Of a stretch of 64,000 nucleotides of DNA, positions 8,743 to 16,993 are shown piece after piece (position 1 is the stretch's first letter; each line of letters starts with the position of its first letter). The stretch is from positions 4,464,001 through 4,528,000 of the forward strand of contig OZ245731.1 of the NCBI GenBank assembly GCA_965227155.1. Direction: 5' to 3'. Source of the stretch: UBA6059 sp965227155. Lineage in GTDB: Bacteria > Bacteroidota > Bacteroidia > Cytophagales > Cyclobacteriaceae. The position numbers and the translations under genes are program-made. Under the pieces are notes generated by a model. That model was not told the origin of the DNA, made no database searches, and saw nothing but the letters and a program-made list of their open reading frames with translations.

Positions 8743-8821
8743 AACTCTTAAAGTTTAGTATTCCTTCAAGTTAATCAATTGGTAAAACTACCGACGTAAG
8801 GAGGTTTCGTTCAACAATAAT

Positions 8822-8877
8822 ATATCACGCACTGTGCGCGATATTTCCATTTCAATATAGCAATTTGTGCGCGATAT
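8822..8877. promoter_or_regulatory. Palindrome and direct repeat upstream of the recombinase gene
   Basis: A near-perfect 23-bp palindrome at 8822-8844 has arms ATATCACGCAC and GTGCGCGATAT with one mismatch. The half-site TGTGCGCGATAT recurs at 8866-8877, exactly 33 bp (three helical turns) after its first copy at 8833. The place, upstream of the recombinase gene and near the edge of the element, fits a recombinase or regulator binding region. The function is inferred only. Confidence 0.4.
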
Positions 8878-9031
8878 ACCCCCAAATAAGATTGTAAACG
8901 CACACAAGCTGGCATTTCAATTTCCACGGTGGTGTTTTTGCATATCCCCGGTTGCCCTTCCTAACCAGAATTAATTTTTAAACTGTCAACTTATTTTAGG
9001 ACGGCTCAATCCGCCTCATAAAGCATTGATG

Positions 9032-9053
9032 ATCCATCAATTTAGTTGATGGA
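9032..9053. promoter_or_regulatory. Perfect 9-bp stem-loop upstream of glnS
   Basis: ATCCATCAA (9032-9040) and TTGATGGAT (9045-9053) form a perfect stem with a 4-base loop, 70 bp before the glnS start. There is no T-run, so it is not a standard terminator. It could be a regulatory hairpin or an operator in the glnS leader. The rest of 8878-9122 shows nothing else. Confidence 0.3.
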
Positions 9054-9122
9054 TTGATTTGAAAACAAAGCCTTTCACTTTGAGATATTAAGCACTTAAT
9101 TTGCGGCTTTAAATGAGAGAGC

Positions 9123-10805
9123 ATGGAAGCGCCTAAAAAGGAATCGTTGAATTTTATTGAGCAAATGATCGAAAAGGATCTGAAATCCGGAAAGCACAAG
9201 ACTGTACATACGCGCTTTCCACCAGAGCCCAATGGTTATTTGCATATCGGCCATGCCAAATCCATTTGCCTGAACTTTGGCCTGGCTGAAAAATATGGGG
9301 GTAAATGCAACCTTCGTTTTGATGACACCAACCCTGAGAAGGAAGAGCAGGAATACGTTGATTCTATTAAAGAAAACGTAAAATGGCTCGGTTTTGACTG
9401 GGAAGACCGGGAGTATTACGCCTCTGACTATTTTGACCAGTTGTATGAATTTGCCATTACGCTTGTAAAAAAAGGCAAAGCGTATGTAGATGACCTGAGC
9501 CAGGAGAAATTTGCTGAAATTAAAGGTACACCCACCCAACCAGGTCAGGAAAGCCCCTACCGCAACAGGTCCGTGGAAGAAAATCTGACCTTGCTGGAGG
9601 AAATGAAAGCCGGAAAATATAAAAACGGCGAAAGGGTACTACGGGCCAAAATCGATATGGCCTCTCCAAACATGCACATGAGAGATCCCATACTTTACAG
9701 AATCAAACACGCTAAACACCATCGCACCGGTGACAAATGGTGCATCTATCCTACTTACGATTTCGCACATGGGCAGTCGGATAGTATAGAGAGAATCACT
9801 CACTCGTTATGCACACTGGAATTTGAAGTACACAGGCCACTGTACAATTGGTTTATCAAAGAGCTGGAAATCTATCCCTCAGAACAGACAGAATTCGCGA
9901 GGCTGAACTTAAGCTATACCATCGTTAGCAAAAGAAGCCTGAGAGAACTGGTGGAATTGGGCCATGTGGCTGGCTGGGATGATCCCCGTATGCCTACAAT
10001 CGCTGGTATAAAGCGGCGCGGCTTTACTCCGGCTGCCATTAGAAAGTTTGCTGAGACTATTGGTGTAGCCAAAAGAAACGGCATTACAGATGTAGCCCTG
10101 CTGGAACATGCCGTGCGGGAAGATCTCAATAAGGTCACCAATCGGGTGTTTGGGATTCTTGATCCCGTAAAACTGATCATTACCAACTGGCCCGAAGATA
10201 AAACCGAAATGATGACTGCTGTGAACAATCCCGGCGATGAAACAGCAGGTACACGAGAGATGCCATTTACCCGGGAATTGTATATTGACAGGGCAGATTT
10301 TCTCGAAAATCCCCCCAGCCCAAGGAAATGGTTCCGACTTGGTCCTGACCGGGAAGTAAGGCTGAAGTTTGGATACATCATCCATTGCACGGGATTCAAA
10401 AAGAATGATGCCGGTGAAATCGAAGAGATCTATGCTGAATACGACCCACAAACTAAAAGCGGTCAGGATACCAGCGGCAAGAAGGTAAAAGGTACTCTCG
10501 GCTGGGTTTCAGCAAGCCATGCCCTTAAAAATGTGGAAATAAGGCTTTATGACCGATTGTTCAAAACTGAAAATCTCGGTACCATTGAAGACGATTTTAA
10601 GAATCATCTAAATCCTGATTCACTGGAAATAAACAACCAGGCTGTTTTGGAACCTGCTTTGAAAAACGCGCAAGTAGGTGATATCTTCCAATTTGAGCGG
10701 ATTGGGTATTTCAGGGTAGATGAAGATTCTACTGAAGACAAAATGGTATTCAACAGAACCATTACGTTACGGGATACATGGGCTAAAGAAGCTGCCAAAG
10801 GATAA
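9123..10805 (+). CDS. glnS: Glutamine--tRNA ligase
   Basis: A 560-residue class I aminoacyl-tRNA synthetase that charges tRNA-Gln with glutamine in the cytosol. The HIGH signature is in PNGYLHIGHAKS (about residues 36-47), and the KMSKS-type loop reads TIVSKRSL (about 265-272). RFDDTNPEKEEQEYVDSI and the YPTYDFAHGQSDSIE stretch are strongly GlnRS-like, and the C-terminal beta-barrel anticodon domain (GFKKNDAGEIEEIYAEYDP, GTLGWVSASHA) distinguishes GlnRS from bacterial GluRS. The length is that of bacterial GlnRS. It stands as a single gene at the right border of the accessory insert. Confidence 0.97.
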   Translation: MEAPKKESLNFIEQMIEKDLKSGKHKTVHTRFPPEPNGYLHIGHAKSICLNFGLAEKYGGKCNLRFDDTNPEKEEQEYVDSIKENVKWLGFDWEDREYYASDYFDQLYEFAITLVKKGKAYVDDLSQEKFAEIKGTPTQPGQESPYRNRSVEENLTLLEEMKAGKYKNGERVLRAKIDMASPNMHMRDPILYRIKHAKHHRTGDKWCIYPTYDFAHGQSDSIERITHSLCTLEFEVHRPLYNWFIKELEIYPSEQTEFARLNLSYTIVSKRSLRELVELGHVAGWDDPRMPTIAGIKRRGFTPAAIRKFAETIGVAKRNGITDVALLEHAVREDLNKVTNRVFGILDPVKLIITNWPEDKTEMMTAVNNPGDETAGTREMPFTRELYIDRADFLENPPSPRKWFRLGPDREVRLKFGYIIHCTGFKKNDAGEIEEIYAEYDPQTKSGQDTSGKKVKGTLGWVSASHALKNVEIRLYDRLFKTENLGTIEDDFKNHLNPDSLEINNQAVLEPALKNAQVGDIFQFERIGYFRVDEDSTEDKMVFNRTITLRDTWAKEAAKG

Positions 10806-11017
10806 TATTATAGCCGCTAGAGAGTTTTAATTATTAGAAATATTCAAAATTACTTGCTAAATAGACCTAAAACCTATCATCAACCTTTATTTTGCACTAC
10901 TTCAATGAATTTTTGTGTATTATTAAGGTCAAATTTGTGACCAGTATACTAAGCAGCAAATTGCTACTTTTTGTAGTTGGTTTTGTAGAAATTGACAGAA
11001 TTGTCCTAGATTGAAAT

Positions 11018-12190
11018 ATGCGAGTCATTAAGCATGTACAAAAAATAGTCCTGGGGATCATCTTGATCTGCTCCAACCACCTTGCCAGTAGTCAGGCTTT
11101 CTTTGAAGCTACGACCTATGTCTCTCAAGGATCAGTGATGTCTGTAGTTGGAGACTACATTAATCGTGGAAATCTTGTGGTGGATGGAAGTTTTCTGCTG
11201 GATGCCAATTGGGATAATACGCAAGGCATTATACAACCCGGCGTAGCGGGCAGAATTATCCTTCACAATGAAGGTGCCAGGGATTTGAGGTTTGGTGATG
11301 ATATTATTGAACGATTGGTCATCACCGGTGGTGGTGAAAAAAGAATAGTTGCTGGATCCGTTGAGGTCAATGATGAAGTGTTTTTCCAAATGGGCCATAT
11401 CGTGCCCACCGAACCGGGAAGATTCCAATTGGATAGGGATGTTTCGATCAGGGATGCTTCTGATGATTCCCATGTTGATGGAGCTGTTTACTACAGTGGC
11501 ACAAAAGACAGTATCAGCTTTCCCACGGGGACTAATGGAGAGTTGCTACCCATAAGACTTTTCGGCTCCAACGATCCCGGACAGATAGTAGGTTTTGAGG
11601 CAATCCTTCAAACTAATATAGCCACCTTCGATGAGAGTCAGTTATGGAGTGTTTCCGATAGCCATTTGTGGGAAATGCTGCTCGATAATGGTAGCCTTCA
11701 GGACATTGCTGTAGAAATAGCAATCGATAATGAGCGATTCCTTAAAAACATACAAGATGCAGTTGTGGCAGGCTCTAATGAAACCCGATCGGGCACCTAT
11801 CAATCATTGGGACAGGGTATATTGAACATCACTGTGCGCACAGCCAGGTTAGGAACTGTACGCAGTGTTCCGGGCCCAAGCTTTCAATACTATACGCTGG
11901 GTGAACTATTTGATAATGACGTGACCATCCAAAATGTAATGACCCCAAATTTTGATGGTCGCAATGATTTCCTGATGGTAGAAAATATCGAAAAATTCCC
12001 TAATAATACTGTGACTGTACTCAACCAGTGGGGACAGGAAGTATTCACACGCAAAGGCTATGCTAACCTCTGGGATGGCACTCAGAATGGAGCTCCCCTA
12101 CCCAATGGCACATATACCTGTATTGTCACATACAGAAATGGTGATAATGAACTAACCAAAAAAGTAGGCTATGTATCTATCATTAACTAA
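11018..12190 (+). CDS. Gliding motility-associated C-terminal domain protein (T9SS substrate)
   Basis: A 390-residue exported protein with a signal peptide (cleavage near SSQA). The middle part is beta-rich with no recognised enzymatic motif. The last 90 residues are a CHU_C/type-B T9SS sorting domain: VMTPNFDGRNDFLMVENIEKFPNNT, VLNQWGQEVF, LWDGTQNGAPLPNGTYTCIV and a terminal KKVGYVSIIN. This domain directs outer membrane translocation by the type IX system. The next gene, a PorP/SprF family protein, overlaps by 20 bp, which is the usual genetic pairing for type-B sorting domains. Confidence 0.9.
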   Translation: MRVIKHVQKIVLGIILICSNHLASSQAFFEATTYVSQGSVMSVVGDYINRGNLVVDGSFLLDANWDNTQGIIQPGVAGRIILHNEGARDLRFGDDIIERLVITGGGEKRIVAGSVEVNDEVFFQMGHIVPTEPGRFQLDRDVSIRDASDDSHVDGAVYYSGTKDSISFPTGTNGELLPIRLFGSNDPGQIVGFEAILQTNIATFDESQLWSVSDSHLWEMLLDNGSLQDIAVEIAIDNERFLKNIQDAVVAGSNETRSGTYQSLGQGILNITVRTARLGTVRSVPGPSFQYYTLGELFDNDVTIQNVMTPNFDGRNDFLMVENIEKFPNNTVTVLNQWGQEVFTRKGYANLWDGTQNGAPLPNGTYTCIVTYRNGDNELTKKVGYVSIIN

Positions 12191-13277
12191 GAGCGCTAAA
12201 AAACTCATTGTACTGATTTTGGTCTGCAGCGCATTTGTGGTAGATACTTATGGTCAGGAGTTTTCACTTTTCAACCAAACCATCACCAACAGCTTCATCT
12301 ATAACCCTGCGCTGGCCGGGTTAAGAAACGGCAGTATCAGCTTATCTCACCGCCGAATGATGAGCAACATCCCCGGCGCTCCATCATCAAGTATGCTGAG
12401 CATACATGGTCCGGTGGGCAGAGATCAGTTGGGTATTGGCGTTAACATTGTTCATGAAGAGGTCAATGTATTTCAGGAGATCCACTTCATGGGAGCTCTG
12501 GCTTACCATCTAAAGCTCAATGAGCATATTGGCGCCTCCTTTGGTTTGTCTGGTGAGTATTTCAATATGGATATCAATGATACCAAAGTGCAGGTGCTGG
12601 ATGAAGATGACTTTTTAATCCAGAACTTTGGTTTCAACACATTCGATTTCTCATTTGGTATGAATATCTACATCAGACAGGTAGATATTGGCTTTGCTAT
12701 GAACAGAATGATGAACTGGATACAGGAAGATCCGGGACAGCTAACAGAATTTTTTAATGGCTATATCCGCACCCTGGTATTGGTAAGTGACAAAAACGAC
12801 TACATAGAGCCCATAGTGATGTTGCGGAAGACTCGCAATGGCAACCTGCAGGTGGATGCCGGAGCTTACTACCATTTCCGGGATGTATTGGTGCTGGGTG
12901 GTAACTACAGGTTTGATGCCAACTTTGGAGCTACCGTAGGCATCCAACCCAACGATCGCTTGTTACTGGCCTATACCCACGAGATGTTTTCACAGTCTCC
13001 CCAATCCAACATCAACCCGACCAGTGAGATTACCATCCGCTACGATATAGCCGATGTTACCAGAATAGCCTCAAACAAAAATAGAATGGGTTGTCCGCCG
13101 CTTCCTTATGGTGCACGACAATCACAGAATTTTTTCAAGGAGATTTTCAGTTTTGACCGCACGCCCAGAGCTAAAAAGAAAAAAGACCGACGATCTGATC
13201 TCACCAAGTACAACAGAGAGCGTCAGTTGAAAAAGCTTGAAGAGCGGGATAAGAAAAAAAATAAAAACAAGAATTAA
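12171..13277 (+). CDS. Type IX secretion system membrane protein, PorP/SprF family
   Basis: A 368-residue outer-membrane beta-barrel with a signal peptide (cleavage near TYGQ). The family hallmarks are the N-terminal FNQTITNSFIYNPALAGLR, SLSHRRMM, GPVGRDQLGIGVNIVHEEVN and the repeating strands ending in TSEITIRYDI. A Lys-rich tail of about 70 residues follows the barrel and should face the periplasm. It overlaps the stop of the upstream T9SS substrate gene, so translation is probably coupled. It likely tethers or exports that partner. Confidence 0.92.
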   Translation: MYLSLTKSAKKLIVLILVCSAFVVDTYGQEFSLFNQTITNSFIYNPALAGLRNGSISLSHRRMMSNIPGAPSSSMLSIHGPVGRDQLGIGVNIVHEEVNVFQEIHFMGALAYHLKLNEHIGASFGLSGEYFNMDINDTKVQVLDEDDFLIQNFGFNTFDFSFGMNIYIRQVDIGFAMNRMMNWIQEDPGQLTEFFNGYIRTLVLVSDKNDYIEPIVMLRKTRNGNLQVDAGAYYHFRDVLVLGGNYRFDANFGATVGIQPNDRLLLAYTHEMFSQSPQSNINPTSEITIRYDIADVTRIASNKNRMGCPPLPYGARQSQNFFKEIFSFDRTPRAKKKKDRRSDLTKYNRERQLKKLEERDKKKNKNKN

Positions 13278-13301
13278 TCAGGTATCTATAGAATCAGTGT
13301 C

Positions 13302-14897
13302 ATGAAAAATTTACTAAGATCCATCATTGTTACTGTAGCTTTTGCCACTATCAGTTTGATGGCTGTAGGACAAAGCCGGGTAGGTATTGGTACCACAGAA
13401 CCTAACCCATTTGCAGTATTAACACTAGTCTCAGAAGATGGAAACCAGGGGCTTCTGCTACCCCAACTCAGCAATGATCAAATGCTTGCGCTTGCCGACA
13501 CACTCGGTACGGCTGAAGATGGCCTGATCATCTACAATGTGGATAGATCAGAGTTCTTCTATTGGGACAATACGCTGCAGCTATGGCATATTGGTTTGGG
13601 CGCCAGGCCGGAAGACTTTATAGCAGGAGATGGCATTGATCTTACCAATGGTATTGTTACCAACATTGGAGACCTTGATTCACTGAACGAGATACAGCAA
13701 ATCAGGCTGATTGGTGACTCATTATTCCTGACCATGGCAGATAGCACCAACAGTGTAAACCTATCGAAGTATCTTGATGACACAGATGAGCAGAATCTAT
13801 TGGAAGTACTGCAGCAGGGCGCTAATGCCGGCGGTATAGCAATCAGTAATCTGGGCGAGCCTCTTGCACCCGCTGATGCGGCCACCAAGTTTTATGTAGA
13901 TACCCAAATAGTACCTGACCCTGATTCAGACCCTGAAAATGAGATACAGGATTTACAGATTGCCAATAATATACTGACCATTACTAATAACACGGCTGCT
14001 ACACCTATTGATCTTAGTGTGTATGCAGAGACTGATACCCTACCCCTGTCATTGATTCTGGGAGCGGGTAATAGTGCCAATAACCTGGCGATAACCAATC
14101 TGGCTAATCCTACCAATCCACAGGATGCAGCCACAAGGGCTTTTGTATTGGCACAGGACACTACTTTCACATTGGCCAATATTCTTGATCAAAGTACAGA
14201 TGCCAATGCTGAAAAAATTACTAACCTGGCTGATCCAACTGACCCTCAGGATGCAGCTACCAAAGCCTATGCTGATAGTCAGGATTCTACATTGACAATT
14301 AGTAAAGTACTCAGTTTGGGAGATAATGCGAATAATGAATCGATATATAATTTAGATTCGTTAGCCGTAGGTAGAACTAGGGCTGCTATGACAGCAGGTT
14401 TCCTGGTCGAATTCATTGGTAATACCAGAATAGATGGTAATCTTGAAGTTAACGGAACAATTAGCTCACCAAATGCTTTAAATGTCACCTCAGATGAAAG
14501 ATTCAAAAAAGATATCAACCCTCTACAGAATGCACTGGCGAAAATTATGGAGATCGAAGGTGTAAGCTATTACTGGCGTACCAATGAGTTCCCTGATCGT
14601 AATTTCAATAATGACATTCAAATGGGCTTTATTGCTCAGCAACTGGAGCAGGTCTATCCTCAATTAGTAGTGACCAATGAAGATGGTTATAAGGGAGTTA
14701 ACTACGCTCAACTTACCGCTGCCTTAGTTGAAGCCATGAAAGAGCAGCAAGCTCAAATTCAGGCACAGCAACAAACCATAGAAGCCTTGAAGGCCCAACT
14801 GGACGGCTATGAGGCTCTGAAAGCCAATGTGGAGTGGTTGATGAATAAGTTTCAGCCTAGGTCAGGCTTTCAATCTACAGCACCCGAGAAACGATAA
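13302..14897 (+). CDS. Tail fiber domain-containing protein (S74 intramolecular chaperone)
   Basis: A 531-residue exported protein with a signal peptide (cleavage near AVGQ). Residues about 30-400 carry repeats of the kind ITNLANPTNPQDAATRAFV and ITNLADPTDPQDAATKAYA, as in phage fibre shafts. Residues about 395-500 form a Peptidase_S74 chaperone domain with the self-cleavage SDERFKKDI motif, YWRTNEFPD and MGFIAQQLEQVYPQLV, followed by a coiled coil rich in Gln and Ala. In phages this domain helps trimerisation and is then cleaved off. Here it follows a T9SS pair in the same orientation with a 24-bp gap, suggesting a trimeric surface fibre. A terminator follows. Confidence 0.88.
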   Translation: MKNLLRSIIVTVAFATISLMAVGQSRVGIGTTEPNPFAVLTLVSEDGNQGLLLPQLSNDQMLALADTLGTAEDGLIIYNVDRSEFFYWDNTLQLWHIGLGARPEDFIAGDGIDLTNGIVTNIGDLDSLNEIQQIRLIGDSLFLTMADSTNSVNLSKYLDDTDEQNLLEVLQQGANAGGIAISNLGEPLAPADAATKFYVDTQIVPDPDSDPENEIQDLQIANNILTITNNTAATPIDLSVYAETDTLPLSLILGAGNSANNLAITNLANPTNPQDAATRAFVLAQDTTFTLANILDQSTDANAEKITNLADPTDPQDAATKAYADSQDSTLTISKVLSLGDNANNESIYNLDSLAVGRTRAAMTAGFLVEFIGNTRIDGNLEVNGTISSPNALNVTSDERFKKDINPLQNALAKIMEIEGVSYYWRTNEFPDRNFNNDIQMGFIAQQLEQVYPQLVVTNEDGYKGVNYAQLTAALVEAMKEQQAQIQAQQQTIEALKAQLDGYEALKANVEWLMNKFQPRSGFQSTAPEKR

Positions 14898-14918
14898 AAA
14901 TTCAAGACGTTGAATAAT

Positions 14919-14951
14919 GAAGGTCATTCTAAATAGAGTGGCCTTTTTTTT
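14919..14951 (+). terminator. Rho-independent terminator after the S74 protein gene
   Basis: The stem AAGGTCATTCT / AGAGTGGCCTT with a 4-base AT loop is followed by a run of eight T residues. It lies 22 bp after the stop of the fibre-like gene and would end the T9SS-linked transcript. Confidence 0.85.
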
Positions 14952-14956
14952 GTGAC

Positions 14957-15096
14957 TTAATATTGACTGGGATCTCGCTTAATATGTCTAAATCTCAATA
15001 TTCTAATTTCCTGATTTGTATGCCGGTAAGCGACTCGGAAAGAGCTTCCTCTACATCTTTTTAAGCTTCTTCTGAAAGCTTGTAGTTAAAAGGCAT
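14957..15096 (-). pseudogene. Remnant of ParE/RelE-type toxin gene
   Basis: Reading the minus strand from ATG at 15094-15096 gives MPFNYKLSEEA, then an in-frame TAA, then KDVEEALSES, which resembles the start of ParE/RelE toxins. In another frame the last part reads AYRHTNQEIRILRFRHIKRD and ends at a TAA at 14957-14959, which matches the usual C-terminus of these toxins. The middle of the protein is missing. So the toxin has a nonsense codon, an internal deletion and a frame change and is certainly inactive. It follows the antitoxin remnant on the same strand, as in intact modules. Confidence 0.75.
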
Positions 15097-15099
15097 TTT

Positions 15100-15325
15100 T
15101 TATTTATTTCTTATTCTTTCCTTGACAATATCCCATGAAGAAAAAGTCATTTTTCCAGCCTCATATTTATCCATTCTCTTCCCTAATTCTTTTTTTTTGA
15201 GACTCTATAAGATCAAATGCTTCATTTGTATATTCCTTCGCTACTGCATGAAGCATTTTAATGAGCCTCGTGTCCCCCGACTCAATGAAGTGATACAATT
15301 CCTCTTTTATCTGCGCTCCTTCCAT
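15100..15325 (-). pseudogene. Frameshifted antitoxin gene of ParE/RelE-type module
   Basis: From ATG at 15323-15325 the minus strand encodes a sequence starting MEGAQIKEELYHFIESGD, continuing through LHAVAKEY. This is typical of Bacteroidetes antitoxins paired with RelE/ParE toxins. At a run of nine A residues (complement of 15190-15198) the frame runs to an early stop. Shifting one base restores KELGKRMDKYEAGKM and a stop at 15100-15102, giving about 75 residues. This is either a real one-base mutation or a homopolymer reading error. The adjoining toxin remnant argues for real decay. Confidence 0.75.
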
Positions 15326-15549
15326 TTTAATTCACTTATGTCAAAATAACGATTTAAACCCAACTATGAATCCTTTACCGGATTAATAATTTCCAATCAA
15401 ATGCTACACAATCATCATTTAACTTCACTAATATTCCCAAATTATACTAAGTAAATCTATTTACAATACATTGTTAATCAGTGGAAAAGGAATCTGGTAT
15501 AATTGCATCCAAACAGAATCTGTACAATTCTTTTTTTACGGATTTGCAT
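15326..15549. other. AT-rich spacer
   Basis: No gene, hairpin or repeat could be supported between the antitoxin remnant and the OmpA-family gene. Both flanking genes are on the minus strand, so this should hold the promoter of the former antitoxin. Confidence 0.4.
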
Positions 15550-16800
15550 TTACCGAGCCAATATGGTAACCTCAACACGCCTGTTTATTCTTCCTTCTTC
15601 TATATCAGTGGTAATCACTAAAGGCTTTTCATGACCCCACCCTTTAATTGCTATATTATTTCGAGGTATACCTTGCTGCACAAGATAAGTTCTTGCTGAT
15701 TTTACTCTTTTCTCAGACAGCTTGAGATTTTCATTTGCTCCTCCTCTTCTATCTGTATGGCCTTCCAACAGTATGCGCATGGCAGGATTGCTCTTCATGA
15801 TTTCTGCCAATTTTTCCAGCTCTTCTTTGGCTTCCTGTTTCAATTGATATTTGCCCAAATCAAATATCAGGTGCTCAAGCACAAACCGGTCGTTGTTCTT
15901 TACTAGCTCTTCCAATATTTCTGTTTGGGATGTTTCTTTTCGTGGGATGGGATCAGCATTGGGCTTTAAAATGATTTTGAAAGGCTCTGGGTCCTTGTCT
16001 TGTCCTATTGGCTCAACATCTGTTTTAATTGACTCCTGCGCATTGCGATTGTCTGATTTCAAATTGATGGTATATACAGGGCTATCTGTATGCGGGCTAT
16101 AATCAAATTCCTCTTCTATGCGATCATGACAATTGGACCATAGGACCCTGTATTTTCCTGATTGCGTCGGTGATATTGAGGTTTGGTTGTCAAAACTTAA
16201 TTTTTCTGCATCGAGGTACCATTCTATCTTATCCAGATTGGTAAAGCAACCCGTGCTAATCATGGCTGTCTGCAAAACATCCTGACCATTTTCTTTTATT
16301 AGCCTTAGCGAGACTTTCTTATTTGATTTAGGGTTTCCTACCTTCAATACAGCAAAAGCCTTTTCTGCCGGACAATCTGGCCTGTTTACGTGGTTTTTGC
16401 AGTAATAATCCAATGTGCCACCCATGGTAATGTAATAAATACCATCTTGCATAGGAGCCCTAAAACTGTGCGCTGATCGAATCTCTTCAAACCGATATCC
16501 ATAAAAGCTTTTTGCGCAGGTGGAAGTGTGGCCTCTTATACCCCAATAAACCTGAACTATACAATCAGGGCAGTAGTCACCTTTTCTTCTGGCTTGTATA
16601 TCAACGGATACATTGATTTGCGCTCCCTTTTCTACTTCTAAATAAGTGGTGGCAGTACCATTGATATTTACATTCAAAAATGTAAACTCCCTGCTGGCAT
16701 ATTGCACAGTTTTAGGATCTACGGGTACTGTGAAATCGCATTGCGCGGCAATTTTTGTAGCTGTCAGTAAGAAAATTAATAGTAAACTGCATTTTCCCAT
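15550..16800 (-). CDS. OmpA family protein
   Basis: A 416-residue exported protein with a signal peptide (cleavage near IAAQ). Residues about 20-260 are a Cys-containing beta-rich region with no recognised domain (several CPDC/CPAEK-like cysteines suggest disulfides). The last 110 residues form an OmpA peptidoglycan-binding domain: LIFDLGKYQLKQEAKEELEKLA, ILLEGHTDRRGG with the diaminopimelate-binding Asp and Arg, and NLKLSEKRVKSARTYL. It should anchor the outer envelope to peptidoglycan. It is a single gene on the minus strand. Confidence 0.9.
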   Translation of the reverse strand: MGKCSLLLIFLLTATKIAAQCDFTVPVDPKTVQYASREFTFLNVNINGTATTYLEVEKGAQINVSVDIQARRKGDYCPDCIVQVYWGIRGHTSTCAKSFYGYRFEEIRSAHSFRAPMQDGIYYITMGGTLDYYCKNHVNRPDCPAEKAFAVLKVGNPKSNKKVSLRLIKENGQDVLQTAMISTGCFTNLDKIEWYLDAEKLSFDNQTSISPTQSGKYRVLWSNCHDRIEEEFDYSPHTDSPVYTINLKSDNRNAQESIKTDVEPIGQDKDPEPFKIILKPNADPIPRKETSQTEILEELVKNNDRFVLEHLIFDLGKYQLKQEAKEELEKLAEIMKSNPAMRILLEGHTDRRGGANENLKLSEKRVKSARTYLVQQGIPRNNIAIKGWGHEKPLVITTDIEEGRINRRVEVTILAR

Positions 16801-16993
16801 CTCCTCCTTTAAATTTCCATAGATTATTGAGAAGGTGGTAAAACTATTACAAGGAAGTCTTTAGGCTAAACTTTTTACCATAAAATCCCTGTTCCTATGA
16901 ATACAGTTAAAGTTTTAAGGAAGAAACGCTCCTATTTAATTTCCTGCTAAGCTCAGGTGACGCACTAGCAAAAGCTGATCGAGGTAAGCTTCT

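Larger units (their letters stand above)
6529..8877 (-). mobile_element. IS91-like element with accessory tyrosine recombinase
   Basis: The transposase and recombinase genes are adjacent and nearly overlapping on the minus strand, in the order recombinase then transposase. The true ends cannot be set, because IS91-family elements have no terminal inverted repeats or target duplications. The limits given run from the attC-like site on the left to the repeats before the recombinase gene on the right. Such transposase-recombinase pairs are common in Bacteroidetes. The element abuts the cassette array and may have cut off a third cassette. Confidence 0.6.

Noticed and set aside
9096..9539. 147-aa minus-strand frame over the start of glnS
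   Set aside because: It is antisense to the HIGH region of a clear aminoacyl-tRNA synthetase gene.
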